30,469 nucleotides of DNA from Fimenecus sp045578245. Lineage in GTDB: Bacteria > Bacillota > Clostridia > Oscillospirales > Acutalibacteraceae. The translations under genes and the position numbers were made by a program. The number at the start of each line of letters is the position of its first letter. Position 1 is the stretch's first letter. This document shows, piece by piece, positions 6,726-16,283 of this stretch. The notes beneath the pieces were generated by a model. That model was not told where the DNA came from and searched no databases. It was given only the letters and a program-made list of their open reading frames with translations. The DNA lies in NCBI GenBank assembly GCA_045578245.1, contig JAZNJX010000114.1, positions 1 to 30,469 on the forward strand, in the 5' to 3' direction.

Positions 6726-8270
6726 GTGACTAAACAACCTGCTATTGAATTAAAAAATATAACTAAAACATTTGGTAAAGTCGTTGCCAATAAAAATGTA
6801 AATCTTACTGCATACCGTGGTGAGATTCTTTCCATTTTAGGAGAAAACGGAAGTGGAAAAACAACTCTTATGAATATGATTTCGGGAATTTATTTTCCTG
6901 ATGAAGGTCAGATTTTTATTGACGAAAAAGAGGCTGTTATCACTTCACCTAAAGATGCTTTTAATTACAAAATAGGTATGATTCATCAGCATTTCAAACT
7001 TGTTGATGTTTTTAGTGCTACCGAAAATATAGTTCTTGGTATTGAAGACGGTAAGTATGACTTGTCAAAATCAAAAGGCGAGATTAAGAGAATCAGTGAA
7101 CAATATGGTTTTGACCTTGTGCCTGAAAAGAAGATTTACACAATGTCTGTTTCTGAAAAACAAACAGTAGAAATTATTAAAGTTCTTTATCGTGGTGCAG
7201 ATATTCTTATTCTCGATGAGCCTACCGCAGTTCTTACACCACAAGAAACTGAAAAACTCTTTAATATTCTTCGCCGTATGCGTGATGACGGTAAATGTAT
7301 TATCATTATTACTCACAAACTTCACGAAGTACTTTCACTTTCTGACAGAGTTTCAGTTCTCCGTAAAGGTGAATATATCGGAACAGTTAATACTGCCGAG
7401 ACAAATGAGGCAGAACTCACCGAAATGATGGTTGGCAAAAAAGTCGACCTTAATATTCATAGAAGTGAGCCTGTTGATTCAGAGGAAAGACTTGCAGTGA
7501 AAAATATTACCTGTGTTGACAGAACAGGTAATGTTGTTCTTGATGATGTTTCATTTACTGCAAAAAGTGGTGAAATCCTTGGTGTTGCAGGTATTGCAGG
7601 TAGTGGTCAGAGAGAATTGCTTGAATCTATCGCAGGTCTTCAAAGACTTGAGTATGGTGACATTTTCTACTTTGACCCTAAAACGGGCAAAAAAGAAAGC
7701 TTAAGAGATAAAACACCGTTACAAATCAGACAGATGGGTGTTCGTCTTTCTTTTGTTCCTGAAGACAGATTAGGAATGGGTCTTGTTGGTAATATGGACA
7801 TTGTTGACAATATGATGCTGAGAAGCTATACAAAAGGTCACTCAATGTTCTTAAAACGTAAAAAGCCAAAAGACCTTGCAATGAAAATTATTAATGACCT
7901 TGAGGTTGTTACTCCAAGTGCAAGTACACCTGTTCGTCGTCTTTCAGGTGGTAATGTTCAGAAAGTTCTTGTTGGTCGTGAAATCGCAGCATCACCTACT
8001 GTTTTAATGGTTGCTTATCCTGTTCGTGGTCTCGATATCAACTCATCTTATATGATTTATAATCTCCTTAACGAACAAAAGGAAAAAGGCGTTGCTGTAG
8101 TCTTTGTTGGTGAGGATTTGGATGTTCTTATTGAACTATGTGACAAGATTATGGTTATAGGTTCTGGTAGAGTTACTGGTGTTGTTGATGCAAGAAACAC
8201 AACAAAAGAAGAAATCGGTCTTCTTATGACAAAATCAAAGAATAACGGAAAGGAGAAGAATAATGGCTAA
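6726..8270 (+). CDS. nupO: Nucleoside ABC transporter, double ATP-binding protein
   Basis: A 514-residue protein with two fused ABC ATPase domains, which energises nucleoside import. Domain 1 has Walker A GENGSGKT at 39-46, a signature region VSEKQ and Walker B ILILDEPTA. Domain 2 is degenerate, as is usual in the ribose/nucleoside class: GIAGSGQR replaces the Walker A lysine, LSGGNVQK is the signature, and AYPVRGLD lacks the catalytic Glu. So one competent and one degenerate ATP site are expected. The start is GTG at 6726, set by GGAGGT five bases upstream; no nearby ATG is in frame. It overlaps the next gene by eight bases, suggesting translational coupling. Confidence 0.93.
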   Translation: MTKQPAIELKNITKTFGKVVANKNVNLTAYRGEILSILGENGSGKTTLMNMISGIYFPDEGQIFIDEKEAVITSPKDAFNYKIGMIHQHFKLVDVFSATENIVLGIEDGKYDLSKSKGEIKRISEQYGFDLVPEKKIYTMSVSEKQTVEIIKVLYRGADILILDEPTAVLTPQETEKLFNILRRMRDDGKCIIIITHKLHEVLSLSDRVSVLRKGEYIGTVNTAETNEAELTEMMVGKKVDLNIHRSEPVDSEERLAVKNITCVDRTGNVVLDDVSFTAKSGEILGVAGIAGSGQRELLESIAGLQRLEYGDIFYFDPKTGKKESLRDKTPLQIRQMGVRLSFVPEDRLGMGLVGNMDIVDNMMLRSYTKGHSMFLKRKKPKDLAMKIINDLEVVTPSASTPVRRLSGGNVQKVLVGREIAASPTVLMVAYPVRGLDINSSYMIYNLLNEQKEKGVAVVFVGEDLDVLIELCDKIMVIGSGRVTGVVDARNTTKEEIGLLMTKSKNNGKEKNNG

Positions 8271-9378
8271 TACATCTGCTGTAAAAAATCATCGTGAACC
8301 ACTTTTTCATGTGGTAAAACGTGACGATATGCCGTTGTGGAAAGCTTGGCTTATCCGTATTGCGACAATTGTAATCTCCTTTATCTTTATTGGTATAGTT
8401 TCAATGGCCCTTACTGGAAAAGGATTTGGTGAATCTTTTGAAACAATGTTTTTAGGTGCATTTGGTAGAGTATTTGACGGAAGAATGACTATGCTCTGGA
8501 AATATTTGCAAGATGTTGCAATTCTTCTTTCTCTTTCACTCGCACTTACTCCTGCATTTAAAATGAAATTTTGGAACTGTGGTGCAGAAGGACAAACTCT
8601 TATAGGTGGGCTTGCTTCAATCATTTGTATGATTGAATTAGGTGATAAACTAAGTTATCTTCCACTTATTGGTGTTATCGCAGTGTCAAGTATCGTTGCA
8701 GGTGCTATCTGGGGATTAATTCCTGCAATTTTCAAAGCATGGTTCAACACAAATGAAACATTATTTACACTTATGATGAACTATATTGCAACACAGATTG
8801 TTGCATATTATGTTTACATCAAGGGTGGTGGCTCAAATGTCATCAATCCTGTTTCTGCCGGTAATTTCCCTGCAGTAGGTGATAATGATTATTTTGTAAA
8901 CATTGTTATTGTTGCGGTAATCACCGTTCTTATGTTCATATATCTTAGATTCAGCAAGCAGGGTTATGAAATCTCTGTTGTTGGTGAAAGCCAGAATACT
9001 GCAAGATACGTTGGTATCAATGTTAAGAAAGTTATTATTCGCACAATGGTTATTTCCGGTGCATTATGTGGTGTAACAGGCATGTTGCTTGTTGCAGGTA
9101 AAGACCATAGTATCAACACAAACCTTGTTGGTGGTCAAGGCTTTACTGCAATTCTCATGTCATGGCTTGGTCAGTTTAATCCATTTATCATGGTGTTTAT
9201 GACTGGTATTGTTATATTCCTTAAACTTGGCGTTGCTAAGGTTGCAGACGATGCATTGTTAAACTCTTCTTTCTCAGAAATAATTGTTGGTTTTGTTATT
9301 CTTATGCTTGTTGGTTGTGAATTCTTTATTCATTATTCAATTAAATTCCGTCATAACAAAAAGGAGGTTAAAGCATGA
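8263..9378 (+). CDS. nupP: Nucleoside ABC transporter permease
   Basis: A 371-residue integral membrane subunit of the BPD_transp_2 type (ribose/nucleoside permeases). A short charged cytosolic N-terminus is followed by about nine hydrophobic spans. The family stretch FWNCGAEGQTLIGGLASI, and NETLFTLMMNYIA and VGESQNTARYVGI further on, match YufP/NupP-like proteins. The last is the cytosolic coupling loop region. ATG 8263 has AAGGAGAAG upstream, and the gene overlaps the ATPase stop. It pairs with the second permease, which starts four bases before this gene ends. Confidence 0.92.
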   Translation: MANTSAVKNHREPLFHVVKRDDMPLWKAWLIRIATIVISFIFIGIVSMALTGKGFGESFETMFLGAFGRVFDGRMTMLWKYLQDVAILLSLSLALTPAFKMKFWNCGAEGQTLIGGLASIICMIELGDKLSYLPLIGVIAVSSIVAGAIWGLIPAIFKAWFNTNETLFTLMMNYIATQIVAYYVYIKGGGSNVINPVSAGNFPAVGDNDYFVNIVIVAVITVLMFIYLRFSKQGYEISVVGESQNTARYVGINVKKVIIRTMVISGALCGVTGMLLVAGKDHSINTNLVGGQGFTAILMSWLGQFNPFIMVFMTGIVIFLKLGVAKVADDALLNSSFSEIIVGFVILMLVGCEFFIHYSIKFRHNKKEVKA

Positions 9379-10364
9379 TTGTTCAATTCTTTTGCCGTGC
9401 AATTCTTCTTGGCGTGCCTCTCCTTTATGGCTCAACAGGTGAAATCTTAACTGAAAAATCAGGACATCTTAACCTTGGTATCCCTGGTGTTATGTATGTT
9501 GGTGCAATCAGTGGTGTTACAGGTTCACTTATCTATGAAAATTCCTGTGGCAACAATATCGACAATATGAATCCATTACTGGCTGTTCTTATTCCACTTA
9601 TTTTCTCAATTGTTGGTTCAGTCTTAATGGGACTTATTTATAGTTTCTTAACCGTAACTCTCCACGCAAATCAGAATGTTACCGGTCTTGCCCTTACAAC
9701 CTTTGGTATTGGTTTGGGAAATTTCCTTGGTTCTTCACTTATCAGCATTACAAAGAGTGATTTGCCATCAATTGCACTTTCAAATACAAGTTTGTTTTTC
9801 TCAACAAAACTGCCATTCTATGACAAACTTGGTGTTGTAGGTGAATTATTCTTCTCATACGATTTCCTAACATATTTTGCTATTATTATTGCAGTAATAG
9901 TTTCAGTCGTACTTAACCGCACACGAGTAGGTTTGAATCTTCGTTCTGTTGGTGAAAATCCTGCCACTGCAGATGCAGCAGGTATAAATGTTGTAAAATA
10001 CAGATATGTTGCAACTGCTATCGGTAGTGCTATTGCAGGACTTGGTGGACTTCAGTATGTTATGGCTTATGCAAATGGTTGCTGGACAAATAATGCTTTT
10101 GGTGACCGTGGCTGGATGGCTATTGCACTTGTTATTTTCGCTTTATGGAAACCATCATTGGCTATTGTTGGTTCATTCTTCTTTGGTGCTCTTTGTAACG
10201 CTAATAACTACATACAAGGTTTGGGTACAGAAACACAAGAGCTGTTTAAAATGATACCTTATATCTCAACAATAGTTGTTCTTATCATTACAAGTATGCG
10301 TAAAAAGAGAGAGCATCAACCACCAGGAAGTCTCGGTCTTAACTATTTCAGAGAAGAGAGATAA
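9375..10364 (+). CDS. nupQ: Nucleoside ABC transporter permease, second subunit
   Basis: A 329-residue membrane protein of the same superfamily as the preceding permease, shorter at the N-terminus. Marks are GSTGEILTEKSGHLNLGIPG near the start, HANQNVTGLALTTFG, and the coupling-loop motif VGENPATADAAGINV. It starts at an ATGA overlap with the upstream gene behind AAAGGAGG. It completes a four-gene importer (binding protein, ATPase, two permeases) placed behind xpt, so import and phosphoribosylation of purines are encoded together. A strong terminator follows. Confidence 0.92.
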   Translation: MIVQFFCRAILLGVPLLYGSTGEILTEKSGHLNLGIPGVMYVGAISGVTGSLIYENSCGNNIDNMNPLLAVLIPLIFSIVGSVLMGLIYSFLTVTLHANQNVTGLALTTFGIGLGNFLGSSLISITKSDLPSIALSNTSLFFSTKLPFYDKLGVVGELFFSYDFLTYFAIIIAVIVSVVLNRTRVGLNLRSVGENPATADAAGINVVKYRYVATAIGSAIAGLGGLQYVMAYANGCWTNNAFGDRGWMAIALVIFALWKPSLAIVGSFFFGALCNANNYIQGLGTETQELFKMIPYISTIVVLIITSMRKKREHQPPGSLGLNYFREER

Positions 10365-10386
10365 TCTGATTTTAGAAACTCAATAT

Positions 10387-10415
10387 AAAAAAGGGACTGT
10401 TTTCAGTCCCTTTTT
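10387..10415. terminator. Two-way terminator between nupQ and fucosidase
   Basis: The stem AAAAAAGGGACT / AGTCCCTTTTT with a six-base loop has A-runs on the left and T-runs on the right. It can end the convergent transporter and fucosidase transcripts. Confidence 0.9.
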
Positions 10416-10425
10416 GTTATGTTTT

Positions 10426-11901
10426 TTAGCTAATAGCAATTTTAAAGCAAATTGGTAAATCGTTTTTGAAATCACCTTTAACCTTGATTGTAAGTGCCTT
10501 ATCATCTCTTATGAAGTTGATTTTCTCATCACTTCCAAGAAGCTCTATACTTTCAATAAGATAATCGTGAGGATTATGTTTTCGAAGTGTTTTAATTTTT
10601 ACCATCTTTGAAGGACGCATTTGGAAAACATAGAGATACCCATTTTTATATGTAAATCTGAAATCCTTGTTTGTGAATTTCTTTTCGTCTCCATCCTGGA
10701 AAAATCCGTCTTTAGCATTTACTTTACCTTCACCAAACTGTTTCCAGAATGTAGTACCGTAAATACCTTCGCCATTGATGCTGAGCCACTCACCCATAGT
10801 GAGAAGTACTTCCGTTTCTTCATCAGTGATTGTACCATCTGGTTTTGGACCGATATTTATAAGCAAGTTTCCATTTTTTGAAACGATATCAACAAGGTCA
10901 CAGATAACTTGTCTTGCACTCTTGTATTCGTTATCCTTTCTGTATCCCCATGAGCATTTGCCAATTGCAGTATCAGTCTGCCAATAAAGAGGGGAGATAC
11001 CTGTCAAAGCACCACGTTCAACATCAAATGTTGCAACAGTAGGAGGGAAAGCCTCATGCTTATAGTTGATTGTAACTTCCTTGCCCCATTCTTCTGCACG
11101 ATTGTAATAATATGCAGCAAGCTTTTTAAGGTATGGTTTAAATGAGTGATTATGTATCCACCAATCAAAGTATAGTACAGATGGTTGATATTTATCAATT
11201 AACTCACAAGTCCTGACAAGCCAGTCCTCGAGCCATTCTGTGCTTGCACCGATAGTATGTGTATCTTCTGTTGTTTCACCAAGGTGATGTGAGTCCCATT
11301 CCTTACAAAAAACTGCAGGACCGTAAAAATCACGGTAATTATCATCATTGACATCACTGTCAAATGTTCTGCCAAGATTCATAAAAAAGTAGTGTTCTGC
11401 TCGGTGAGTTGATGCACAAAGTGTCAGTCCCTGTTTTTCGCATTCTGACTTTAATTCACCAACAACATCTCTGCAAGGACCCATTTCCTTTGCGTTCCAA
11501 CGATTGAATTTTGTGTCGTACATAGCAAAACCATCGTGATGTTCAGCAACAGGCATAACATATTTTATACCTGCTTTTTTGAAAAGAGAAACCCATTTTT
11601 CAGCGTCAAAGTTTTCTGCTTTGAACATTGGAATGAAGTCTTTGTAGCCGAAATCCTTATGTTCACCATAGGTTTTTCTGTGATGTTCAAATTCACGAAC
11701 ATTTTTGTCGTACATACTTCTTGAATACCATTCACTACCAAAAGCAGGAACAGAATAGATACCCCAATGGATAAATACACCCAATTTGTCGTGCATATAC
11801 CATTCAGGAACTTTGTGATGAGCCAAAGATGACCAGTCAGCTTTGAACTTTCCGTTTTCATTTACTTCGTCAATAAGTTTCAAGTAATCTTTAGTTGTCA
11901 T
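10426..11901 (-). CDS. Alpha-L-fucosidase, GH29, no signal peptide
   Basis: Predicted to remove terminal L-fucose from glycans. 491 residues from ATG 11901. GH29 marks: HDKLGVFIHWGIYSVPAF near residue 40, VAEHHDGFAMYDT near 121 (substrate-binding HHDGF), and SVLYFDWW near 242, where the Asp is the expected nucleophile. A beta-sandwich-like C-terminal part follows. The start is set by AGGTG (11908-11912) six bases upstream of ATG 11901; an in-frame GTG at 11910 overlaps that site and is unlikely to be used. There is no signal peptide, so it probably acts on imported oligosaccharides. With the cytosolic sialidase it suggests use of mucin- or milk-type glycans. It lies downstream of the hydrogenase operon on the same strand, behind a terminator-like hairpin. 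Confidence 0.9.
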   Translation of the reverse strand: MTTKDYLKLIDEVNENGKFKADWSSLAHHKVPEWYMHDKLGVFIHWGIYSVPAFGSEWYSRSMYDKNVREFEHHRKTYGEHKDFGYKDFIPMFKAENFDAEKWVSLFKKAGIKYVMPVAEHHDGFAMYDTKFNRWNAKEMGPCRDVVGELKSECEKQGLTLCASTHRAEHYFFMNLGRTFDSDVNDDNYRDFYGPAVFCKEWDSHHLGETTEDTHTIGASTEWLEDWLVRTCELIDKYQPSVLYFDWWIHNHSFKPYLKKLAAYYYNRAEEWGKEVTINYKHEAFPPTVATFDVERGALTGISPLYWQTDTAIGKCSWGYRKDNEYKSARQVICDLVDIVSKNGNLLINIGPKPDGTITDEETEVLLTMGEWLSINGEGIYGTTFWKQFGEGKVNAKDGFFQDGDEKKFTNKDFRFTYKNGYLYVFQMRPSKMVKIKTLRKHNPHDYLIESIELLGSDEKINFIRDDKALTIKVKGDFKNDLPICFKIAIS

Positions 11902-11930
11902 TTTTATCACCTGGGTTAATTATAAATTTA

Positions 11931-11977
11931 AAAAGCACCTGTTCTTTACACCACAAGGAGTAGAGGTAGGTGCTTTT
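11931..11977 (-). terminator. Terminator-like hairpin after hydrogenase operon
   Basis: AAAAGCACCT (11931-11940) pairs perfectly with AGGTGCTTTT (11968-11977) across a 27-base loop. On the minus strand the stem is followed by TTTTTAAATTT. It lies between the hydrogenase stop codon and the fucosidase start. The long loop lowers confidence in efficient termination. Confidence 0.6.
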
Positions 11978-11985
11978 AACGTAGT

Positions 11986-13407
11986 TTATTTCAAAATAGA
12001 AACTGCATCGCTAATAGTTTTTTCGAATGCTTCTTTACCATATTTGTCAACTTCTGCCTTGTTCTTTTCTCCGTGTGTAAGGCAACCTGCACCACCGATA
12101 CAACCACCGACACAAGCCATACCTTCAATAAAGTTTGCATCAAGAACATTTTTGCTCTTTTTAAGCAAAGCAACTTTACAAGCTTCAATACCATCACAAA
12201 CAGCAGGTTTAACTGTGAAGTCGATATTCTGCTCTTTCAAAGCTTCAACAACTGCATCTGAAAGACCACCTGAACGAGCAAAGATTCTACCAAAATAAGA
12301 AGCATTATCAAGTACATCTTCCTCAAGGGTCATAATATCGATATCTTTACTATCAAAGAGTGCCTGAAGTTCTTCAAATGTCAAAACACTGTCAACATAA
12401 GGCTTAACTCTATCAAGTTGTGCTTCGGATTTCTTTGCAGTACAAGGTCCGATGAAAACAACCTTTGCATTTGCGCTTGTTTCCTTAATGTACTTAGCAA
12501 GTCTTGCCATAGGTGATAAATTGTGTGATACATGAGGTAAAACTGCAGGGTAGGCAGATTTTATGTACTGTACAAAAGCAGGACAGCAAGAACTTGTAAG
12601 GAAGCCCTTTTCACTAAGTTCTTTTGCTTCTTCCATTGCAACCATATCTGCACCGAGAGCAGCTTCAACAACAGTATAGAAACCAAGTTTCTTAAGTCCG
12701 GTAATTACTTGTCCAAGTTTTGCATAATTAAACTGGCTGGAAATTGAAGGAGCAACAACAGCGTAAACCTTGTATTCTTCATTGTTCTGACTCTTTTTAA
12801 TCATATCGATAACGTCAAGAATATATGATTTGTCACTGATTGCACCGAATGGGCACTGATATACACAAGCACCACACTGAATACACTTGTTGTTGTCTAT
12901 CTTTGCAGCATTATCGTCACCGATTGAAATTGCTTTAACTTTACAAGCGTTCTGGCAAGGACGTTTGCGGTTAACAATAGCAGCAAATGGACAAACCTTT
13001 GCACAAGCACCACATTCCACACATTTTGATTTGTCAATGTGTGCTACGTGATTATGGTCGAAAGAAATTGCACCACGTTTACATACATCCTCACATCTGT
13101 GAGCAAGACAACCGCGACATGAATCCGTAACCTCATAACCGGCTGCAGGACATTCATCACAAGCAATATCAATGACTTCAATAACATTTGGATTTTGCTT
13201 ATCTCCACCCATTGCAAGTTTAATACGCTGTGCAAGAATTGCTCTTTCTTTATATACGCAGCATCTCATAGTAGGCTCTTTACCGGGAGAAATAGATTTT
13301 GGAATATCCCAAAGATTCTCAATAAGAGTGTCAGCCCAACTATGCTTTGCTACTTCACGCAAAACCTTATACTTTAAATATTGAACTTTAGTATCGAATT
13401 TTCTCAT
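11986..13407 (-). CDS. Monomeric [FeFe] hydrogenase, group-B-like
   Basis: A 473-residue cytosolic iron-sulfur enzyme expected to reduce protons or oxidise H2 with ferredoxin. The N-terminus has a Cys-rich region (C83, C86, C97, C100, C105, C109) and two ferredoxin-type clusters (CVECGACAKVC near 129, CIQCGACVYQC near 175), with an extra PCQNAC between them. The H-cluster motifs are present but modified: P1 TSSCCPAF at 271-278 (both Cys kept, Trp replaced by Phe), P2 GPCTAKKSE with C322 (Met of MPC replaced by Gly), P3 EGMACVGGCIGG with C432 and C436. This pattern fits group B rather than the classical group A enzymes. It is the last gene of a five-gene operon that also encodes a sensory hydrogenase. 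The maturases HydEFG are not in the window. Confidence 0.85.
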   Translation of the reverse strand: MRKFDTKVQYLKYKVLREVAKHSWADTLIENLWDIPKSISPGKEPTMRCCVYKERAILAQRIKLAMGGDKQNPNVIEVIDIACDECPAAGYEVTDSCRGCLAHRCEDVCKRGAISFDHNHVAHIDKSKCVECGACAKVCPFAAIVNRKRPCQNACKVKAISIGDDNAAKIDNNKCIQCGACVYQCPFGAISDKSYILDVIDMIKKSQNNEEYKVYAVVAPSISSQFNYAKLGQVITGLKKLGFYTVVEAALGADMVAMEEAKELSEKGFLTSSCCPAFVQYIKSAYPAVLPHVSHNLSPMARLAKYIKETSANAKVVFIGPCTAKKSEAQLDRVKPYVDSVLTFEELQALFDSKDIDIMTLEEDVLDNASYFGRIFARSGGLSDAVVEALKEQNIDFTVKPAVCDGIEACKVALLKKSKNVLDANFIEGMACVGGCIGGAGCLTHGEKNKAEVDKYGKEAFEKTISDAVSILK

Positions 13408-13420
13408 TTATGTATACTCC

Positions 13421-14593
13421 TTAGAAATAACTTACCTTAATCTTTTTACCCATCTTTTTGAGACACTTTGAGAGTTCTTCAACAAGATTCATTTTAATAT
13501 TGAAATTTATAGGCAAGTCAGGATTTTGGTGTGCAGGGTTAATAGCTTTACCAACATAGAAGTTAATGTCGGTTGCCTCTTCAAACAACAAACGGCAAAT
13601 GAGAGATGCACCGTCTTTTTTGAAACTCCAATGCTCGTAATGCTTGTTTTCGCCGAGATAGTCATTTGCATACTCAACAACTCTGTTAACTGTGATAACA
13701 CCCTCAGTTACAAGGTCCACACCCTCTAATTCTGCAATAGGGGGGATATCACTTTGTTCAAAATTAAGAGATGCTCTGAGTGGCTTTCTCAGGAATTTTG
13801 CAGCAATTGAAGATGTTGTTCCACCGCAGATAATGTGTTTGCCTTCCTTGGAGAAGAAAAGTGACATCATTCTGTCAGCATCATCACGGTTTGCAGGAGG
13901 TCCGAAAAGCATATTCATCGGAACTCTTTTTCTTATTTTCACAACACAAGCAGTTGCATCGTCACCAGGCTTGTGTCCATAAAGATTATCACATTCGTCC
14001 ACGAGCATTGTTGATAATGTTTTTGCTGTATAACCTGCAGGGACGAGGGTTTCGATGAAATCGATAATATCTTCTCTCTTCCAGCCGAAATTGTAGAGCA
14101 TTCCTATTCCGGCATGTGGGCATCCATCACTCATTGCAACGAAAATATCATTTTCCTGTAATTTAATAACGGACTTGAATATTTTTTTACCACCGATATT
14201 CATTTCTGTTTTTGGATAATCCCAATTCTTTTCGTCACGGATGATAATTGCATGTGGATTATCGTACTGGATCAATTCAGCGGTCTGGTTATTTTTAAGA
14301 TGGATAATTGTAAAAGTTGAATAAGCAACACCTCTCACCGAGCAAACAGGTAAGGTAGCCGCAATTGTTTCAACACATTCTTCAAGGGATAATCCCTCTG
14401 CGAGCATTGTAGATATGATTTTTGATGTAAGTGTAGAAAGAATACTTGCCTTCACACCACTTCCAAGCCCGTCGGATAATACTATAACAGTCGAATCATC
14501 ACTTGGCTCAACAATATCAATATGGTCACCGCAGAGTTCTTCACCGTGATGATTTATACTTTTGTATCCGATATCAGCACATAAATCATTCAT
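13421..14593 (-). CDS. SpoIIE/PP2C-family protein phosphatase
   Basis: A 390-residue Mn/Mg-dependent Ser/Thr phosphatase. Metal-binding PP2C motifs are VLSDGLGSG (Asp41), VAMSDGCPHAG (Asp156) and GDDATACVV (Asp211-Asp212). The catalytic fold fills about residues 1-220. The remaining ~170 residues (from VPMNMLFGPPANRDDADRM) form a separate domain of unknown role. The gene overlaps the end of the sensory hydrogenase gene by eight bases, so the two are translationally coupled. Phosphatases or kinases next to HydS-type hydrogenases are a known arrangement. The likely role is an output step that dephosphorylates a regulator in response to H2 or redox state. The substrate protein is unknown, and no anti-sigma or STAS partner is in the window. 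Confidence 0.88.
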   Translation of the reverse strand: MNDLCADIGYKSINHHGEELCGDHIDIVEPSDDSTVIVLSDGLGSGVKASILSTLTSKIISTMLAEGLSLEECVETIAATLPVCSVRGVAYSTFTIIHLKNNQTAELIQYDNPHAIIIRDEKNWDYPKTEMNIGGKKIFKSVIKLQENDIFVAMSDGCPHAGIGMLYNFGWKREDIIDFIETLVPAGYTAKTLSTMLVDECDNLYGHKPGDDATACVVKIRKRVPMNMLFGPPANRDDADRMMSLFFSKEGKHIICGGTTSSIAAKFLRKPLRASLNFEQSDIPPIAELEGVDLVTEGVITVNRVVEYANDYLGENKHYEHWSFKKDGASLICRLLFEEATDINFYVGKAINPAHQNPDLPINFNIKMNLVEELSKCLKKMGKKIKVSYF

Positions 14594-16262
14594 TGATTAT
14601 TGACTCCTTAAGCTTTGCTAGAGCAATTTTTGTTTCTGCAGCAGTCTCACCGAGGAGGGATGCAATTTCCTGAACAATTCGCATCTGCTTTTCAACAACC
14701 TTATCGGCAACTTCCACTGTCTGACGACTGATGTCTTCTTTCTTTTCACGTTCTTTTTCTTCATCAGTAACATCACGCATAATGCTGATTAAAAGATGTG
14801 AATCTTTATCATGAACAACTGTCTGTTCAACATAACGATTATATTCTGCAAGATAAACTCTTTCATCACGAACATCTCTGCCGGTTGAAAGTACCTGCAT
14901 GAATATACTCGGGTCAAGAACACGAATGACTTGGTCACCAAGAATATCTGATTCAGAACGGATGTTCATAATTCTTCTTGCTGACTTGTTAATCTGCTGT
15001 ACCTCAAGCTGTTCGTTAAGAACAATAAGTCCATTTGGTGAATTGTTAACAATTGTGTCAGAAAAGCTTTCTGCCTTATCTTTAAGGTAAGGTAAGCACA
15101 TTGATATTTCTGCTTTACCCTGAATGATGGCAATTGCTTTTTCACGACAAGTGTTATAACCACAAGAACCACAGTTAAGTTCTTGCGACGGTTTAAATTT
15201 GCCCATCTGACGAAGAATATTACTTATCTCAATTTCAGATGGCTGAGCATTCTTTTGTTCAATGTATGCAAACACCTTCTTAAGTTCAATCATCTTAGGT
15301 TGTGTGACTTCAAAGTCTTTTTCACCTGCATAGCTTGCAACTTCAATATAGTCTTTGATGTTTGAAGTGTGGTGATATTTCTCAATAACAGGACCACCAA
15401 CACAACTACCAACACATGAAGACATTTCTATAAAACACTTGTGTATTTTACCTTTTTCAATGTCCTTTAACACCTGAATACAGTTTTCAACACCATCAAT
15501 GGCAACATATGTGTAGCCTTTAACTTCATTCATGGTTTTGAGTACGCCACCTGTTGTAGGGAAGAATCGTGCACGACTGTTATCATTATTATCTTGAATT
15601 GCTTCAAGCTCAATTTTTTCTTCCTTAAACCATTCTGAAAGCTCCTCGAATGTTAAAACTGCATCTACGATACCGTGATAGTATTCAGCCTCATCTTTTT
15701 TAGCAACGCAAGGACCTACGAAAACTGTTTTTGCATTTGGAATTCTCTTTTTAATATCCTGACAATGGGCCTGCATTGGGGACATAACATCTGCAAGATA
15801 TTCCAATGCTACGGGGAAATATTTCTGAATAAGAAGATTAATAGAGTGACAGCAGGAAGAGATAACAATATCGCGGTCTTCTTCCTCTAACATTCTTTCA
15901 TATTCATTCTTAACAATTGTTGCACCGATTGCTGTTTCTTCTGCATCATAAAATCCGAGTTTTTTAAGTGCTACACGCATAGCATCAATGCCAACACCAT
16001 CATAGTTGGCAATAAATGAAGGTGCAATACTTACAACAACAGGGTCACCACTTTGAAGAAGTACCTTTACTTTTTCTACTTCATTAACAATTTCTTTTGC
16101 ATCCTGTGGACAAACAACGAAACACTGACCACATAAAATGCATTCGTTGCCGATAATATGCGCCTGATTGCCTGAAAAGCGAATTGCTTTCACGGGACAA
16201 TGACGGATACATTTATAACAGTTTTTACAGTTTGATTTTTTTAATGTCAAACAATTAGGCAT
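14586..16262 (-). CDS. hydS: Putative sensory [FeFe] hydrogenase with C-terminal PAS domain (HydS-like)
   Basis: 558 residues. Domains in order: two ferredoxin clusters (CKNCYKCIRHC near 12, CILCGQCFVVC near 41), the H-cluster domain (about 70-300), a CxxC-x4-C FeS domain (C364, C367, C372, C389), a PAS domain (about 398-510) and a C-terminal helical tail. The H-cluster motifs deviate strongly: P1 SSCCHS at 135-140 (Pro replaced by His), P2 GPCVAKKDE with C185, and P3 EMSSCVGSCVGG with C283 and C287 (the Met before the Cys changed to Ser). All cluster-ligand Cys are kept. This fits group C sensory hydrogenases, which are thought to sense H2 rather than turn it over fast. The PAS domain would relay the signal to the phosphatase encoded immediately downstream with overlapping frames. 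Confidence 0.87.
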   Translation of the reverse strand: MPNCLTLKKSNCKNCYKCIRHCPVKAIRFSGNQAHIIGNECILCGQCFVVCPQDAKEIVNEVEKVKVLLQSGDPVVVSIAPSFIANYDGVGIDAMRVALKKLGFYDAEETAIGATIVKNEYERMLEEEDRDIVISSCCHSINLLIQKYFPVALEYLADVMSPMQAHCQDIKKRIPNAKTVFVGPCVAKKDEAEYYHGIVDAVLTFEELSEWFKEEKIELEAIQDNNDNSRARFFPTTGGVLKTMNEVKGYTYVAIDGVENCIQVLKDIEKGKIHKCFIEMSSCVGSCVGGPVIEKYHHTSNIKDYIEVASYAGEKDFEVTQPKMIELKKVFAYIEQKNAQPSEIEISNILRQMGKFKPSQELNCGSCGYNTCREKAIAIIQGKAEISMCLPYLKDKAESFSDTIVNNSPNGLIVLNEQLEVQQINKSARRIMNIRSESDILGDQVIRVLDPSIFMQVLSTGRDVRDERVYLAEYNRYVEQTVVHDKDSHLLISIMRDVTDEEKEREKKEDISRQTVEVADKVVEKQMRIVQEIASLLGETAAETKIALAKLKESIINE

Positions 16263-16283
16263 TTGTGGTTTACACCCTTTCGA

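Noticed and set aside
7071..7325. Minus-strand open frame inside the ABC ATPase gene
   Set aside because: Antisense shadow of a conserved coding region with no start signal.
11919..11924. TATAAT (minus strand) as a fucosidase promoter
   Set aside because: No acceptable -35 at 16-18 bases, and the resulting leader would be about ten bases. Possible but not supportable.
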